A stretch of DNA of 33,514 nucleotides from an uncultured Acetobacteraceae bacterium (lineage in GTDB: Bacteria > Pseudomonadota > Alphaproteobacteria > Acetobacterales > Acetobacteraceae), in assembly GCA_903839965.1 (NCBI GenBank), contig CAIMEK010000523.1:1-33514 (forward strand). The letters are read 5' to 3'. The translations under genes were made by a program, and so were the position numbers. The notes beneath the pieces were generated by a model that made no database searches, was not told where the DNA came from, and saw only the letters and a list, made by a program, of their open reading frames with translations. Below are positions 1-8,650 of the stretch, one piece after another. Positions within the stretch are counted from its first letter, which is position 1. Each line of letters begins with the position of its first letter.

Positions 1-63
1 AGATTCTAACCCTTCTATTGTTGGCCATAATCGCGATCGGTGGAAAACCGACAGGAGCGCCCG

Positions 64-702
64 ATGATCGTGGCGCTCCTCAACCAGAAAGGCGGCGTCG
101 GCAAGACGACGCTCGCCCTGCACCTCGCCGGCGAATGGGCCCGGAAAGGGAAAAGAGTCACCCTGATCGACGCCGATCCGCAAGGCTCGGCGCTCGACTG
201 GTCGGAGCAGCGGGCACGGGAAGGGCTGCCGAGGCTGTTCGGCGTCATCGGCCTGGCGCGCGACACCCTGCACCGCGAAGCCCCCGAGCTGGCGCGTGAC
301 GCCGACCACGTCGTCATCGACGGGCCGCCACGCGTCGCCGGGCTGATGCGCTCGGCGTTGCTCGCCGCTGACGTGGTGCTGGTCCCCGCCCAGCCTTCTC
401 CGTTCGATGGCTGGGCATCGGGCGAGATGCTCAAGCTGATCGCCGAGGCGCGCATCTTCCGGCCGCAGATCATCGCCCGTTTTGTCCTGAACCGCTGCGC
501 CGCCCGCACCATCATCGCCCGCGAGACCGCCGTGGCGCTCGCCGACCACGATCCGCCGGTGCTCGCGGCGACGATCGGCCAGCGTGTCGTCTTCGCCGAC
601 GCCGCGCAATCCGGTCGCCTCGTCTTCGACATCGACGAGACCAGTCCGGCCGCGCGCGAGATCACCGCTCTTGTCGAAGAAATCGGGAGCCTCGTTCGAT
701 GA
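64..702 (+). CDS. parA: ParA-family partition ATPase
   Basis: The 212-residue protein is a Walker-type ParA/MinD ATPase. It opens with a deviant Walker A motif (KGGVGKTT, residues 9-16) followed by the DADPQGSALDW switch and a VVIDGPP Walker B-like strand. It is short and lacks the N-terminal HTH of large plasmid ParAs, as is usual for the small ParA of Tn4371-like elements. It probably stabilises the element during its circular stage or supports transfer. The ATG at 64 is preferred over a GTG at 40 because AGGAG lies just upstream and the protein then begins directly at the P-loop strand. The stop overlaps the next start (ATGA), which indicates an operon. Confidence 0.93.
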   Translation: MIVALLNQKGGVGKTTLALHLAGEWARKGKRVTLIDADPQGSALDWSEQRAREGLPRLFGVIGLARDTLHREAPELARDADHVVIDGPPRVAGLMRSALLAADVVLVPAQPSPFDGWASGEMLKLIAEARIFRPQIIARFVLNRCAARTIIARETAVALADHDPPVLAATIGQRVVFADAAQSGRLVFDIDETSPAAREITALVEEIGSLVR

Positions 703-953
703 CCGCGCGCGCACCTAGGCGTGGCTTTGCTTCCCGTCCCGGCGACGCCGACAGCTGGGTGAAGGCGCCGGACGTGATCGCGGAGCGCGACCCGGATGCG
801 CAATCCTATACCGCCCGGCTGACCATCGACGTCACGCCCGAGTTGCGCGGCCGAATCAAGGTCACTGCTTTCCGGCGCGGCGTGACGGTCGCCGACATGC
901 TGCGCGCTCTGCTGCTGCGCGAGTTCCCCGAGGACGGGGGAGGCGCGGCATGA
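699..953 (+). CDS. Small RHH-like partner of ParA
   Basis: This 84-residue basic protein has a C-terminal half with a beta-strand then two helices (YTARLTIDVTPELRGRIKV... VTVADMLRALLLREF). That pattern resembles ribbon-helix-helix DNA-binding proteins. It overlaps parA by 4 bp and the DUF2840 gene by 4 bp. By position it is likely the centromere-binding or repressor partner of ParA. The RHH call rests on pattern only. Confidence 0.75.
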   Translation: MTARAPRRGFASRPGDADSWVKAPDVIAERDPDAQSYTARLTIDVTPELRGRIKVTAFRRGVTVADMLRALLLREFPEDGGGAA

Positions 954-1426
954 GCCCAGCGCCTGACCCGTTCACCCATGTCGAACTGACCTGGATCGAG
1001 AAGCGCGTCGAGCACTGGATCCGGTTCGGCCACGACGTCAGCGAGAAGATTCTCGATCGCCGCCGCCGCGTCCTCAGCTTCGCGCCCGGCAGCGTCATCG
1101 CCTATATCCGCTGGGCCTCGAACGATTTCGGCACGGTGGTCTCGCGCATCGACATTCTGCGCGCCGTCCATCCCGGCGAGGCCTACTCGACCGTGCCCTT
1201 CGTGCGCCCCGGCGGCGAAATCCTCCTGCGCCTGTCCGGCTGGGCGAAGGTCGAGCGCGTGTTGCTGGCAATCGACGCCGTCGAAGCGCTCGGCATCGAT
1301 CCAACCGACGTCGCGCCGGATCACTGGCGGCATCTGCACAACCGCCTGACCGTCGGCCACGAGCCTCGGCCTTACACGCGCGAACGGCACGAAGCGTGGC
1401 TCAAACGTCGGAGGATCGCGTCATGA
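950..1426 (+). CDS. DUF2840 family protein
   Basis: The 158-residue protein matches the DUF2840 family found almost only in alphaproteobacterial conjugative elements between parA and traF. Recognisable parts are the opening THVELTWIEKRVEHWIRFG, the central YIRWASNDFGTVVSRIDILRA and a basic C-terminus rich in Arg and His. There is no signal peptide or membrane segment. Function is unknown; context suggests a role in conjugation or its control. It overlaps both neighbours by 4 bp. Confidence 0.88.
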   Translation: MSPAPDPFTHVELTWIEKRVEHWIRFGHDVSEKILDRRRRVLSFAPGSVIAYIRWASNDFGTVVSRIDILRAVHPGEAYSTVPFVRPGGEILLRLSGWAKVERVLLAIDAVEALGIDPTDVAPDHWRHLHNRLTVGHEPRPYTRERHEAWLKRRRIAS

Positions 1427-1935
1427 CGCGTTTCGGAGCAGTGATGGTGACGTATTTCGCGACGATGGCGATCGGCGTTTCCGCCTTCGTTCATCCCGCG
1501 CCGAGGCTGATCTGGAACGCCAGCGCCAGCGTGCCGATTGGGCTGTATCGCGTGCGACCCGTTGGTGACCTACGGGTCACCGAACTGGTCGTGGTGCGGC
1601 CGCCGCCGCCGCTGGCGAACTTCCTCGCCGAGCGCGGCTATCTGCCCAAGAGCGTGCCCCTCCTGAAACACATCTTGGCGCTCCCCGGACAAACGATGTG
1701 CCGCGCAGGGCGCACCATCACCATCGACGCCACCGCCATGGGCGAGGCGCTCGACAACGATCGGCGCGGTCGCCCGCTTCCTGTCTGGCAGGGCTGCCGC
1801 GTCATCGCCGAGGGCCAGGTTTTCCTCATGAACCGGCAGGCTAAGGACTCCCTCGACGGCCGGTATTTCGGGCCGCTGCCAGCGACAACCATCGTCGGCG
1901 AAGCGGCGCCGCTCTGGATCGAGGGGAGGCCGTGA
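1423..1935 (+). CDS. traF: TraF, S26-family conjugal pilin peptidase
   Basis: The 170-residue protein has an N-terminal membrane segment (about residues 5-24). It carries the TraF/signal-peptidase catalytic pattern: Ser36 within SVPIGLY and Lys82 within LLKHILALPGQ. In RP4-type systems TraF processes and cyclises the TrbC pilin, and trbC is present in this window at 12182. The ATG at 1423 is chosen because it forms ATGA with the DUF2840 stop; a GTG 27 bases upstream is less likely. Confidence 0.9.
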   Translation: MTRFGAVMVTYFATMAIGVSAFVHPAPRLIWNASASVPIGLYRVRPVGDLRVTELVVVRPPPPLANFLAERGYLPKSVPLLKHILALPGQTMCRAGRTITIDATAMGEALDNDRRGRPLPVWQGCRVIAEGQVFLMNRQAKDSLDGRYFGPLPATTIVGEAAPLWIEGRP

Positions 1936-1937
1936 CC

Positions 1938-2777
1938 ATGTTGAAATCGTCCCCGCGCACAGCCATTCAGCGCCAACCATCCCGCCCTGCCTCTTTCTCC
2001 TTTCCGGCCATACCGCCCGTCGTCGAGCGCTGCTCGATGGCCCGGCGCGCGCGCGGTTGGCGCCAGCTCCTTTGCGTCGGGATCGTTCTCGCGCTGTTGA
2101 CCGGCGGTGGCGTCGCCGACGCCGAACCGATCGCCGCGAAGCCTCCGAGCGTCGCCGTGACGGCCGATCAGGTTGCCGGCTTCGTGGCGGAAGCCTCACA
2201 GCGCTTCGGCATTCCGGCGTCCTGGATACGCGCGGTGATGCGAGCCGAAAGCCTTGGCGACGTGCGGGCGCTGTCGCCGAAAGGCGCCATGGGGTTGATG
2301 CAGATTATGCCGGCGACATGGGCAGGTCTGCGTCTTCGCTATGGCCTCGGCGCTGACCCATACAATGCGCACGACAACATCATCGCCGGCGCGGCGTATC
2401 TGCGAGAGCTGCATGACCGCTACGGCGCGCCCGGCTTCCTGGCCGCCTACAACGCCGGCCCGGCACGCTATGAAGATCATCTGGCGACAGGCCGGCCGCT
2501 GCCCGCCGAGACGCGCGCCTACGTCGCCGTTCTCGCCCCGCTGATCGCCGGCGGCTCGGTCGATGATGCGTTGGTTGTCGCCGTTGTGGCGCGCTCCTGG
2601 ACGGAAGCGCCCCTGTTCGCGGCGCGTGCGGAGAACAGCCCGGTGCGCCCCCAGCCATCATCCGCGCCGCCATCAGGACAGCCGTCGATCGGCGGCGCAG
2701 CGGAGGATTGGACCGCGCTCGCCCCGCAATCCGACGGCCTGTTCGTCAGGACGTCCGCCCGGAATCCGCGGCCATGA
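1938..2777 (+). CDS. Lytic transglycosylase (conjugation-associated)
   Basis: The 279-residue protein has a hydrophobic export segment at about residues 41-62 and an SLT domain at about 75-185. Glu104 in the MRAES motif is the likely catalytic acid, followed by the family motifs GLMQIMPATW and AAYNAG. It would open peptidoglycan locally for the type IV secretion channel. ATG 1938 follows GGGGAGG at ideal spacing; GTG 1932 (overlapping the traF stop) and ATG 2037 (just before the signal sequence) are alternatives. The low-complexity C-terminal tail is not recognised. Confidence 0.9.
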   Translation: MLKSSPRTAIQRQPSRPASFSFPAIPPVVERCSMARRARGWRQLLCVGIVLALLTGGGVADAEPIAAKPPSVAVTADQVAGFVAEASQRFGIPASWIRAVMRAESLGDVRALSPKGAMGLMQIMPATWAGLRLRYGLGADPYNAHDNIIAGAAYLRELHDRYGAPGFLAAYNAGPARYEDHLATGRPLPAETRAYVAVLAPLIAGGSVDDALVVAVVARSWTEAPLFAARAENSPVRPQPSSAPPSGQPSIGGAAEDWTALAPQSDGLFVRTSARNPRP

Positions 2778-3028
2778 GCAAAATCGGGCTTCAGCGCGGT
2801 CTGGCGGGCTTTGGCGTGGGTTTGAGTGTCGGACTGGGGGTGCAGGAGAACACGACCAACGGACGGCAAGGGAAAAGCGCCGCCTTCGGACGGGCGCATG
2901 TGGTTGGTTTTGTTAAGTATTTTTGGCATTCCGAGAGCTGGCCCTGCTGGCGCCCTGTCGAGAAACATCAACGATTTCAACGTTCCCAGCGCCGTCGCCC
3001 ATTCCTCGCCCCCGGAGATCAGCCGTGA
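2774..3028 (+). CDS. Possible small coupled gene (84 aa), unrecognised
   Basis: This open frame starts with ATGA overlapping the transglycosylase stop and ends with GTGA overlapping the relaxase start. That is the same coupling seen across this operon and is the only real argument for a gene. The product begins with a Gly-rich segment (residues 8-23) and ends in a very basic Arg/Gln tail. It has no recognisable domain and may simply be leader sequence for the relaxase. Confidence 0.3.
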   Translation: MSKIGLQRGLAGFGVGLSVGLGVQENTTNGRQGKSAAFGRAHVVGFVKYFWHSESWPCWRPVEKHQRFQRSQRRRPFLAPGDQP

Positions 3029-4779
3029 ACCGCCACGGTGACGACCTGCATATTCGCCCCGGCCGCATCCGCGACGGCGGGCGCGGCGGAGGGCGCCCCA
3101 AGAGCTTCGTCGGCGAGGTCATGCGGGCCGCGAAGAAGGCCGGCCATGTCGGCGAAAGCTTCGGCCGAGGCAAGGGCGGGGCCAGCCGTTCACGCTTCGG
3201 TCGAGGCCGGCGCGCGGCGCTGTCTCTCTCGCTGCGCTCGATCTCCCGCCGGGTGGTGATGAAGGCCCGCGTCGTCCGACATCACGGCACACGCTTCCGC
3301 TCCGCGCCGCTCCCGAAGCACATCGCCTATCTGAAGCGCGAAGGCGTCACGAGGGACGGTGCGGACGCGCGGATATTCGACGCGGCGTCGGACGCCGGCG
3401 ACGAGCGCGCCTTCGCCGGGCGGTGCGAGGATGATCGCCACCATTTTCGCTTCATCATCTCGCCTGAAGACGCCGCCGAGTTGGAGAATCTCCGCACCTT
3501 CACGCGCGAGCTGATGGCCGACGTCGAACGAGACCTCGGCACGAAGCTCGACTGGGTGGCGGTGGATCACTGGAACACCGACAATCCCCATGTCCACGTC
3601 CTCATCCGTGGCCGCGCGGACGACGGGCAGGATTTAGTGATCAGCCGCGACTACATCAGTCGCGGCTTTCGCGATCGCGCCGCCGAGCGCGTCACCCTGG
3701 AGCTCGGGCCGCGCAACGAACAGGAAATCCGATCCGCCCTGGGGAAGGAAGTCGAGGCCGAGCGCTGGACTAGCCTCGACCGGACACTGCGCAACATTGC
3801 CGACGACGGCGCCGGCGTCGCCGATCTACGCCCTGGAGCGCCGGACGAAGATCCAGACTTGCGGCGGTTGATGCTCGGCCGGGCGGCGAAGCTCGAACGG
3901 CTTGGGCTCGCGGAGCAGGTTGGCGCTGCGCGCTGGACGCTGAAGCCCGGTCTCGAGCAGATTTTGCGCGACCTTTCGATCCGCGGTGACATCATCAAGA
4001 CCATGCATCGAGCGATGACCGGCGCGGGTCGTGAGCCGGATGTGTCGGGTTTCGCCCTGCATGGCGATGATGCCGGTGACTCGGTGCTCGGCCGGCTGGT
4101 TGCGCGGGGGCTGCACGATGAGCTGAAGGGGACCGCCTATGCGATCGTCGCGGGCGTCGATGGGCGCACCCACCACCTGCGCTTCTCCGATCTGGAGATG
4201 ACCGGCGACGCCAGGCCCGGTGCGATCGTCGAGGCTCGGGCCTATGAGGGTGCGAACGGACGGAGGAGCCTGTCTCTCGCCACGCGGTCCGACCTGACGA
4301 TTGAGGCTCAGGTGACCGCACGCGGCTCAACCTGGATCGACCGGCAGCTTCTCGCGCGGGAACCGGCGACCAGCGGCGGCGGATTCGGTGCCGAGGTGCG
4401 CGAGGCGATGGACCGTCGTGTCGATCACCTCGTCGAGGAAGGTCTAGCGCGCCGGCAGGGGCAACGCATTGTCTTCGCGCGGGATCTTCTCAACACGCTG
4501 CGGCGACGGGATCTGGACGAGGCTGCGTCAAGGCTCGCTGCCGAGACGGGGCTTGGGCATCGCCCGTCAACCGAAGGCGAGCATGTCTCCGGCGTCTACC
4601 GTCAGCGGGTCACCCTCTCGTCCGGACGCTTCGCGATGATCGACGGCGGTCTCGGCTTCCAGCTCGTCCCATGGCGACCGGCGCTCGAACACCACATCGG
4701 CAAGCAAGTGTCCGGAGTCATGTCGTCGGCCGGCAGTGTCGAGTGGAGTTTCGGGCGAAAGCGCGGGCTGGGTATCTGA
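3025..4779 (+). CDS. VirD2-like relaxase with DUF3363 domain
   Basis: The 584-residue protein is a relaxase/mobilisation nuclease of the DUF3363 type. The metal-binding histidine motif is visible as D-N-P-H-V-H (His189 and His191) with an upstream DHW. The N-terminal 80 residues are rich in Arg and Gly, typical of this family. The C-terminus ends FGRKRGLGI, the usual complete end, so it is not truncated by the downstream cargo. It should nick oriT and pilot the strand to TraG. The GTG start has GGAG upstream; the long upstream extension lacks support. Confidence 0.9.
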   Translation: MNRHGDDLHIRPGRIRDGGRGGGRPKSFVGEVMRAAKKAGHVGESFGRGKGGASRSRFGRGRRAALSLSLRSISRRVVMKARVVRHHGTRFRSAPLPKHIAYLKREGVTRDGADARIFDAASDAGDERAFAGRCEDDRHHFRFIISPEDAAELENLRTFTRELMADVERDLGTKLDWVAVDHWNTDNPHVHVLIRGRADDGQDLVISRDYISRGFRDRAAERVTLELGPRNEQEIRSALGKEVEAERWTSLDRTLRNIADDGAGVADLRPGAPDEDPDLRRLMLGRAAKLERLGLAEQVGAARWTLKPGLEQILRDLSIRGDIIKTMHRAMTGAGREPDVSGFALHGDDAGDSVLGRLVARGLHDELKGTAYAIVAGVDGRTHHLRFSDLEMTGDARPGAIVEARAYEGANGRRSLSLATRSDLTIEAQVTARGSTWIDRQLLAREPATSGGGFGAEVREAMDRRVDHLVEEGLARRQGQRIVFARDLLNTLRRRDLDEAASRLAAETGLGHRPSTEGEHVSGVYRQRVTLSSGRFAMIDGGLGFQLVPWRPALEHHIGKQVSGVMSSAGSVEWSFGRKRGLGI

Positions 4780-5030
4780 TTTATGGCGATGGCAGATACG
4801 GGCAGAACCCGGACCTTGAAGCATGTGCCGCCTCACCAGAGGCCTGGGACCAACCTCCATAGGATCAGGCGGCCATAGTCGCGATGGCCGGGCAACCCGG
4901 TCCACACCATCCGGTCCTCCCACGCAGCCTGTATAGCGAGGACAACCGATGCGAGCGGGGCGGGGATCAGCGCCCATAGCGAGCCAAGCGAGTGGCGGTC
5001 CGACCCGGATGGGACGGATCGAGCTGCGCA

Positions 5031-5753
5031 TTAGCGGACTGCCGCGACCGCACCCAGCACCAGTACCGTCCAGACCGCCACTACGCGGAAGAGACGTTCC
5101 GGGGCACGACGGAACAGCGCAGCACCGCCCCAGGTGCCGACCATGTAGAGCGGTGCGAGCCACACGGCGCGGAGCAATGCTTCCCTGTCCAGCACGCCTG
5201 TACCAGCTGCCACGGCCGCCGTCGCCGCCTGGGTCAGCACCACATATATGACCAGCCCAGCCCGGTCGCATGCAGCACCTCCGTCCCCGGCGAGCAGCCA
5301 TAGCGCCGCGGGCGGCCCACCGATGCCCGCGAGCCCGTTCAGCACGCCGCCGGCCACACCCACCACGAGCGTGCCGGGCAGCCGTGCCGGCCCCTGGCGG
5401 TGCCAGCCCACGAGCAGGAGCAAGCCGCTGCCGACCACGGCCCAGCCGACCAAGTGCCGCACCAGTTCCGGCTCGAGCCACAGCACCGCTGCCACGCCGA
5501 GCGGGGTCGCCACCGCGGCCGCGCCCGCCATTGGCAGCACAAGACCGCGCTGCATCGTCCGCCAGGAGGCCCCCAGCATTTGCCAAGCCGTGAGCAGGTT
5601 GACGGCCACCACTGTGCCGAGCGAGGCGGCCGGGCCGAGCAGGACGGTACAGACCGGCGCCGTCACCAGCGCGCCGCCGAAGCCGGTGAAACCGCGCAGC
5701 ACTCCTGCCGCCGCCGCCGTCGCGGCGAGCGCCCATGCCGTGCCCAGGCTCAC
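5031..5753 (-). CDS. cuyZ: TauE/SafE sulfite exporter (CuyZ-like)
   Basis: The 240-residue, highly hydrophobic protein is a TauE/SafE permease. It shows the family's repeated Gly-rich motifs: GFTGFGGALVTAP near the start and GVLNGLAGIGGPP near the middle, with several membrane segments. The GTG start overlaps the stop of the upstream enzyme gene (GTGA), so the two are translated together. Beside a cysteate sulfo-lyase-type enzyme this family (CuyZ) is thought to export the sulfite released by desulfonation. Substrate is inferred from context only. Confidence 0.72.
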   Translation of the reverse strand: MSLGTAWALAATAAAAGVLRGFTGFGGALVTAPVCTVLLGPAASLGTVVAVNLLTAWQMLGASWRTMQRGLVLPMAGAAAVATPLGVAAVLWLEPELVRHLVGWAVVGSGLLLLVGWHRQGPARLPGTLVVGVAGGVLNGLAGIGGPPAALWLLAGDGGAACDRAGLVIYVVLTQAATAAVAAGTGVLDREALLRAVWLAPLYMVGTWGGAALFRRAPERLFRVVAVWTVLVLGAVAAVR

Positions 5754-6760
5754 GCGCCGTCGCGCGCCAGGCCGGCGCGGTAGGCGAACAGGGCCGGTGC
5801 ACCCCCCGTGTGCACGAACAGCACGCGCTGTCCCCGCCCAAGCTCGCCGCGGCGGACCATCGCGACCAGGCCGGCCATCGCCTTGCCAGTGTACACCGGG
5901 TCGAGCAGCAGTCCTTCCGTCCGAGCCGCAAGGTGGATCACCTCGCGCACTGCCTCCGTGAGCACGCCGTAGCCCGGGCCGAGTGCCGCGTCGTCGGTCC
6001 GCACGGTCCCGGTCGGCGGTGGGGGATGGCCGAGCAGCGCGGAGATGCGGGACGCCAAGTCTTCGACGCGGACCTTCTGTGCCGCCGCGTTTCGGCGCAC
6101 GCAGATGCCCGTCACCGCCACGTGGGCGCCGAGAGCGTGCAGACCAGCGACCAGCCCGGCATGGGTGCCTCCGCTGCCCGAGCCGACGACCGCGTGGTCG
6201 AAGGCGACGCCCGCCGCATGGCACTGCTGCACCAGTTCCAGCGCTGCGGCGGCGTAACCGAGGCCGCCGACCGGACTGCCGCCGCCCTCCGGAACCTTGT
6301 AGGGCACCCCGCCCCGGGCACGGACGCGTCGCGCTACCTCTTCCATCGCGCCGTCCAGGTTCGCGTCGGCCTCGATGGGGAAGCGGTGTACGGTCGCGTC
6401 GAGCAGGTCGAGCAGCAGGCGGTTACCGGAGAGTAAGTAATCGCTATCCTGGCGCGCAACCCGCTCGATGAGGGCGAGGTCGCAGGCCATACCGGCCCGC
6501 CGGGCCGCAGCGGCGGTCAGGCGCGCGTGGTTGCTCTGCACCGCGCCGCAAGTGACCAGCGTATCGGCGCTGGCAGCGAGCGCGTCGGCCAGGATGAACT
6601 CCAGTTTGCGAACCTTGTTGCCACCCATCGCGAGGGGAATTGCATCATCGCGCTTGGCCCAGATCTCGGGCCCACCCAGGGCGGCGGAGAGGCGCGGCAG
6701 CGGTTCCAGCGGCGTGGGACCGTCGAATAAGCGGTGGCGGGGGTGATGCGCGAACAGCAT
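5750..6760 (-). CDS. cuyA: PLP enzyme: L-cysteate sulfo-lyase (CuyA) or D-cysteine desulfhydrase
   Basis: The 336-residue protein belongs to the fold-II PLP family of ACC deaminase, D-cysteine desulfhydrase and L-cysteate sulfo-lyase. The PLP lysine is probably Lys49 in GGNKVRKLEF. QSNHARLTAAAA carries the substrate-contacting Ser, and GSGSGGTHAG is the phosphate-binding loop. CuyA converts L-cysteate to pyruvate, ammonium and sulfite. The family alone does not decide substrate; the coupled TauE-type exporter and adjacent LysR gene favour CuyA. ATG 6760 is preceded by a weak AGGAT-type site. Confidence 0.75.
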   Translation of the reverse strand: MLFAHHPRHRLFDGPTPLEPLPRLSAALGGPEIWAKRDDAIPLAMGGNKVRKLEFILADALAASADTLVTCGAVQSNHARLTAAAARRAGMACDLALIERVARQDSDYLLSGNRLLLDLLDATVHRFPIEADANLDGAMEEVARRVRARGGVPYKVPEGGGSPVGGLGYAAAALELVQQCHAAGVAFDHAVVGSGSGGTHAGLVAGLHALGAHVAVTGICVRRNAAAQKVRVEDLASRISALLGHPPPPTGTVRTDDAALGPGYGVLTEAVREVIHLAARTEGLLLDPVYTGKAMAGLVAMVRRGELGRGQRVLFVHTGGAPALFAYRAGLARDGA

Positions 6761-6814
6761 GGGTCCATCCTGCCCGTCGTCCGCCGTCCTGGCGAGCGGA
6801 CAGGCGGCATGGGA

Positions 6815-7738
6815 TCATGCCGTCCCGGGATGGTCCGGCGACTCGCGGAGACGCTCGAACAAGCGGTCCGCCGCAGCGGACGGCGCCGTTGAGCGCACCA
6901 CGCGCAGCGCGAGCGGCACGTCCCACACGGCGTCCCCCGCACGCACCAGCCGACCGGCTGCGAGGTCGCCGGCGACCAGACTCTCGGGCAACCAAGCCAG
7001 GCCCGCACCTTCCAGCGCCAACGTCCGCAAGGCTGCAGCAAGGCCATTCTCCGCCACCGTGCGCAAGTGGTGCGGCGGAAAACGGCTTCGCCGCGCCGCG
7101 GCGACCGCGCGGCCAATGTAGGTGCCAGTGCCCAGGCTGAGCCAGTGCACCGGCGCACCGGGCCGGCCTGGCAGCGGATGGCGCGGTGCGACGCCGGTGC
7201 TACCGGGCGCCGAGACGGGTACCAGCCGGTCGCGGCCAACCTCCAACGCGGCGAGGGCGCCGGTGTCGGGCGGAGGAGGTTCGGCGGCGGCATAAAGCAA
7301 ACCGAGATGACAGATACCCTCGCGCAGGCGCCGGGCGATACCTTCCGCGTCATCGGCCTCCACCCGCAGTAGCGGCATCGGCCCGGTACCTGCCCCGTCG
7401 GCCGATCACATCAAGTCGGTTAGCTGGCCGATGGCCGCGCTATGTGGCGCCGCGACCACGACGGCGGCGGCCACGGCGGAGCCCACCGCCCGCGTCTGCT
7501 CGCGCACGCCCGCGAGGTCGCGCGCAGCGCGTTCGGCGACGGGCAGCAGCAGGCGGCCGGAATCGGTCAGCAGCACCGGGTGCGAGGCGCGGTCGAACAG
7601 CGTCGTCCCCGCCCAGTGTTCCAGCGCACGGACGCGCCGGCTCAGCGCGGATTGCGCGACGCCGCGCGCCTGCGCTGCCTGGGTGAAGCTGCCCAGGCGA
7701 GCCAAAGCCAAGAAATCCTCGATCCACGCCAGCTGCAT
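6815..7738 (-). pseudogene. LysR-type regulator interrupted by in-frame TGA (CuyR-like)
   Basis: Residues 1-60 form a complete LysR winged-HTH (FLALARLGSFTQAAQ... SALSRRVRALE). Codon 111 (7408-7406) is TGA. The same frame continues without a shift at codon 112 into a normal LysR effector domain ending near 6815. The break falls just after the AAPHS strand that begins the effector domain. A single base change would restore a regulator of about 307 residues. It is either a nonsense pseudogene or a sequence error. If real, only a DNA-binding fragment is made, or the effector part restarts at ATG 7378. Confidence 0.8.
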
Positions 7739-7766
7739 GCTGCGACTCTGGCCGCGTGGCGTGGGA

Positions 7767-8396
7767 TTAGTCCAGACCGGTGCCGTCCTGGGATATCAGA
7801 CCGTCGCCGACGTGGCGACGCAGGGCGGCAGCGTAGCGGCGGGTCAGCTCCGGCATGATCGTCTCGCCCGGTGGCGGCCGGTCGAGGCCCCACACCGTGC
7901 GCGGGAAGTCAAGCGGCTGCTGGATGGCCCAGATACGTTCGTGCTTGTCGGGTGACAAGATCTCGGCCGGGTCGCCCACCGCCACCCAGCCGATCGGCAC
8001 GATTGCGTCCGGGGGCACACGGGTGCGGATGTGGACGACGCCGTTGACGCGAACCTCAGCGCGCCGACCGATGATGGCCAAGTTGAACACGGTGCTGCCA
8101 GCGGCGAGAAAGACTTCGTCCTCCACTCGGCAGCCCGTGAGGTAGGCGCGTGGGCCGACCAGGACATGGTCGCCGATCCGCACCGTGGCGCGGCGACTCG
8201 CCTTGATCACGGCGTTCTCCATCACGACACATTCGCGGCCGAACTCGATCGTGCCGTCGCCGGCGTCGAGCACCGCACCGTGGCAGATCGCGCAACCAGG
8301 GCCGATCCGTACCTCGCCGCAGAGCACGGCGGTGGGCGCCACCCAGGCGGACGGGTCAATGAGCGCCGTGTGGCCGAGGTGTTGGAAATTGGGCAT
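7767..8396 (-). CDS. Left-handed beta-helix (gamma-carbonic anhydrase-like) protein
   Basis: The 209-residue protein has hexapeptide-repeat beta-helix sequence from about residue 12 to 150 (IDPSAWVAPTAVLCGEV, VRIGDHVLVG, DEVFLAAGSTV), like YrdA/PaaY/CaiE. In zinc-containing members the helix carries a GH-x4-HG pair; here the matching stretch reads VGPRAYLTGC, so both histidines appear lost. Carbonic anhydrase activity is therefore unlikely, and an acyltransferase-like or scaffold role is possible. It is first in the minus-strand cargo operon, 28 bp before the lysR pseudogene. Confidence 0.8.
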   Translation of the reverse strand: MPNFQHLGHTALIDPSAWVAPTAVLCGEVRIGPGCAICHGAVLDAGDGTIEFGRECVVMENAVIKASRRATVRIGDHVLVGPRAYLTGCRVEDEVFLAAGSTVFNLAIIGRRAEVRVNGVVHIRTRVPPDAIVPIGWVAVGDPAEILSPDKHERIWAIQQPLDFPRTVWGLDRPPPGETIMPELTRRYAAALRRHVGDGLISQDGTGLD

Positions 8397-8650
8397 GGGT
8401 GCACGCTACCCCATGAGGTCCATCGCCTGACAGGCTATAGGCGGCATGGAGTCAGACCGAAATCGCAAGCCCACTCGAGCTTTCGATTCTATTTCTTCCG
8501 GAGTCCTATACCCACGCCAACCAAGGGTCGCTTTGGATCGTGCGCAGACTCGCAAACCGTCCGATTTATACGCTCCTGCATCCGGGACCACGCGTCTCAG
8601 CAATTCAGACTTGCCGTTCATTTCCTGAGTCCTTCTGATCTTCAGTCGCC

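Noticed and set aside
1..63. Promoter or partition site before parA
   Set aside because: Only 63 bases are visible and no repeats or good -35/-10 pair were seen.
4888..4900. CCGGG-CAA-CCCGG hairpin between relaxase and the exporter gene as a terminator
   Set aside because: A five-base stem with no T-run on either strand is too weak to call.
7406..7408. TGA in lysR as a selenocysteine codon
   Set aside because: LysR proteins do not use selenocysteine and no SECIS-like hairpin was evident after the codon.
8446..8628. 60-codon plus-strand frame before traG
   Set aside because: No ribosome site, no family resemblance, and even codon use; treated as intergenic.
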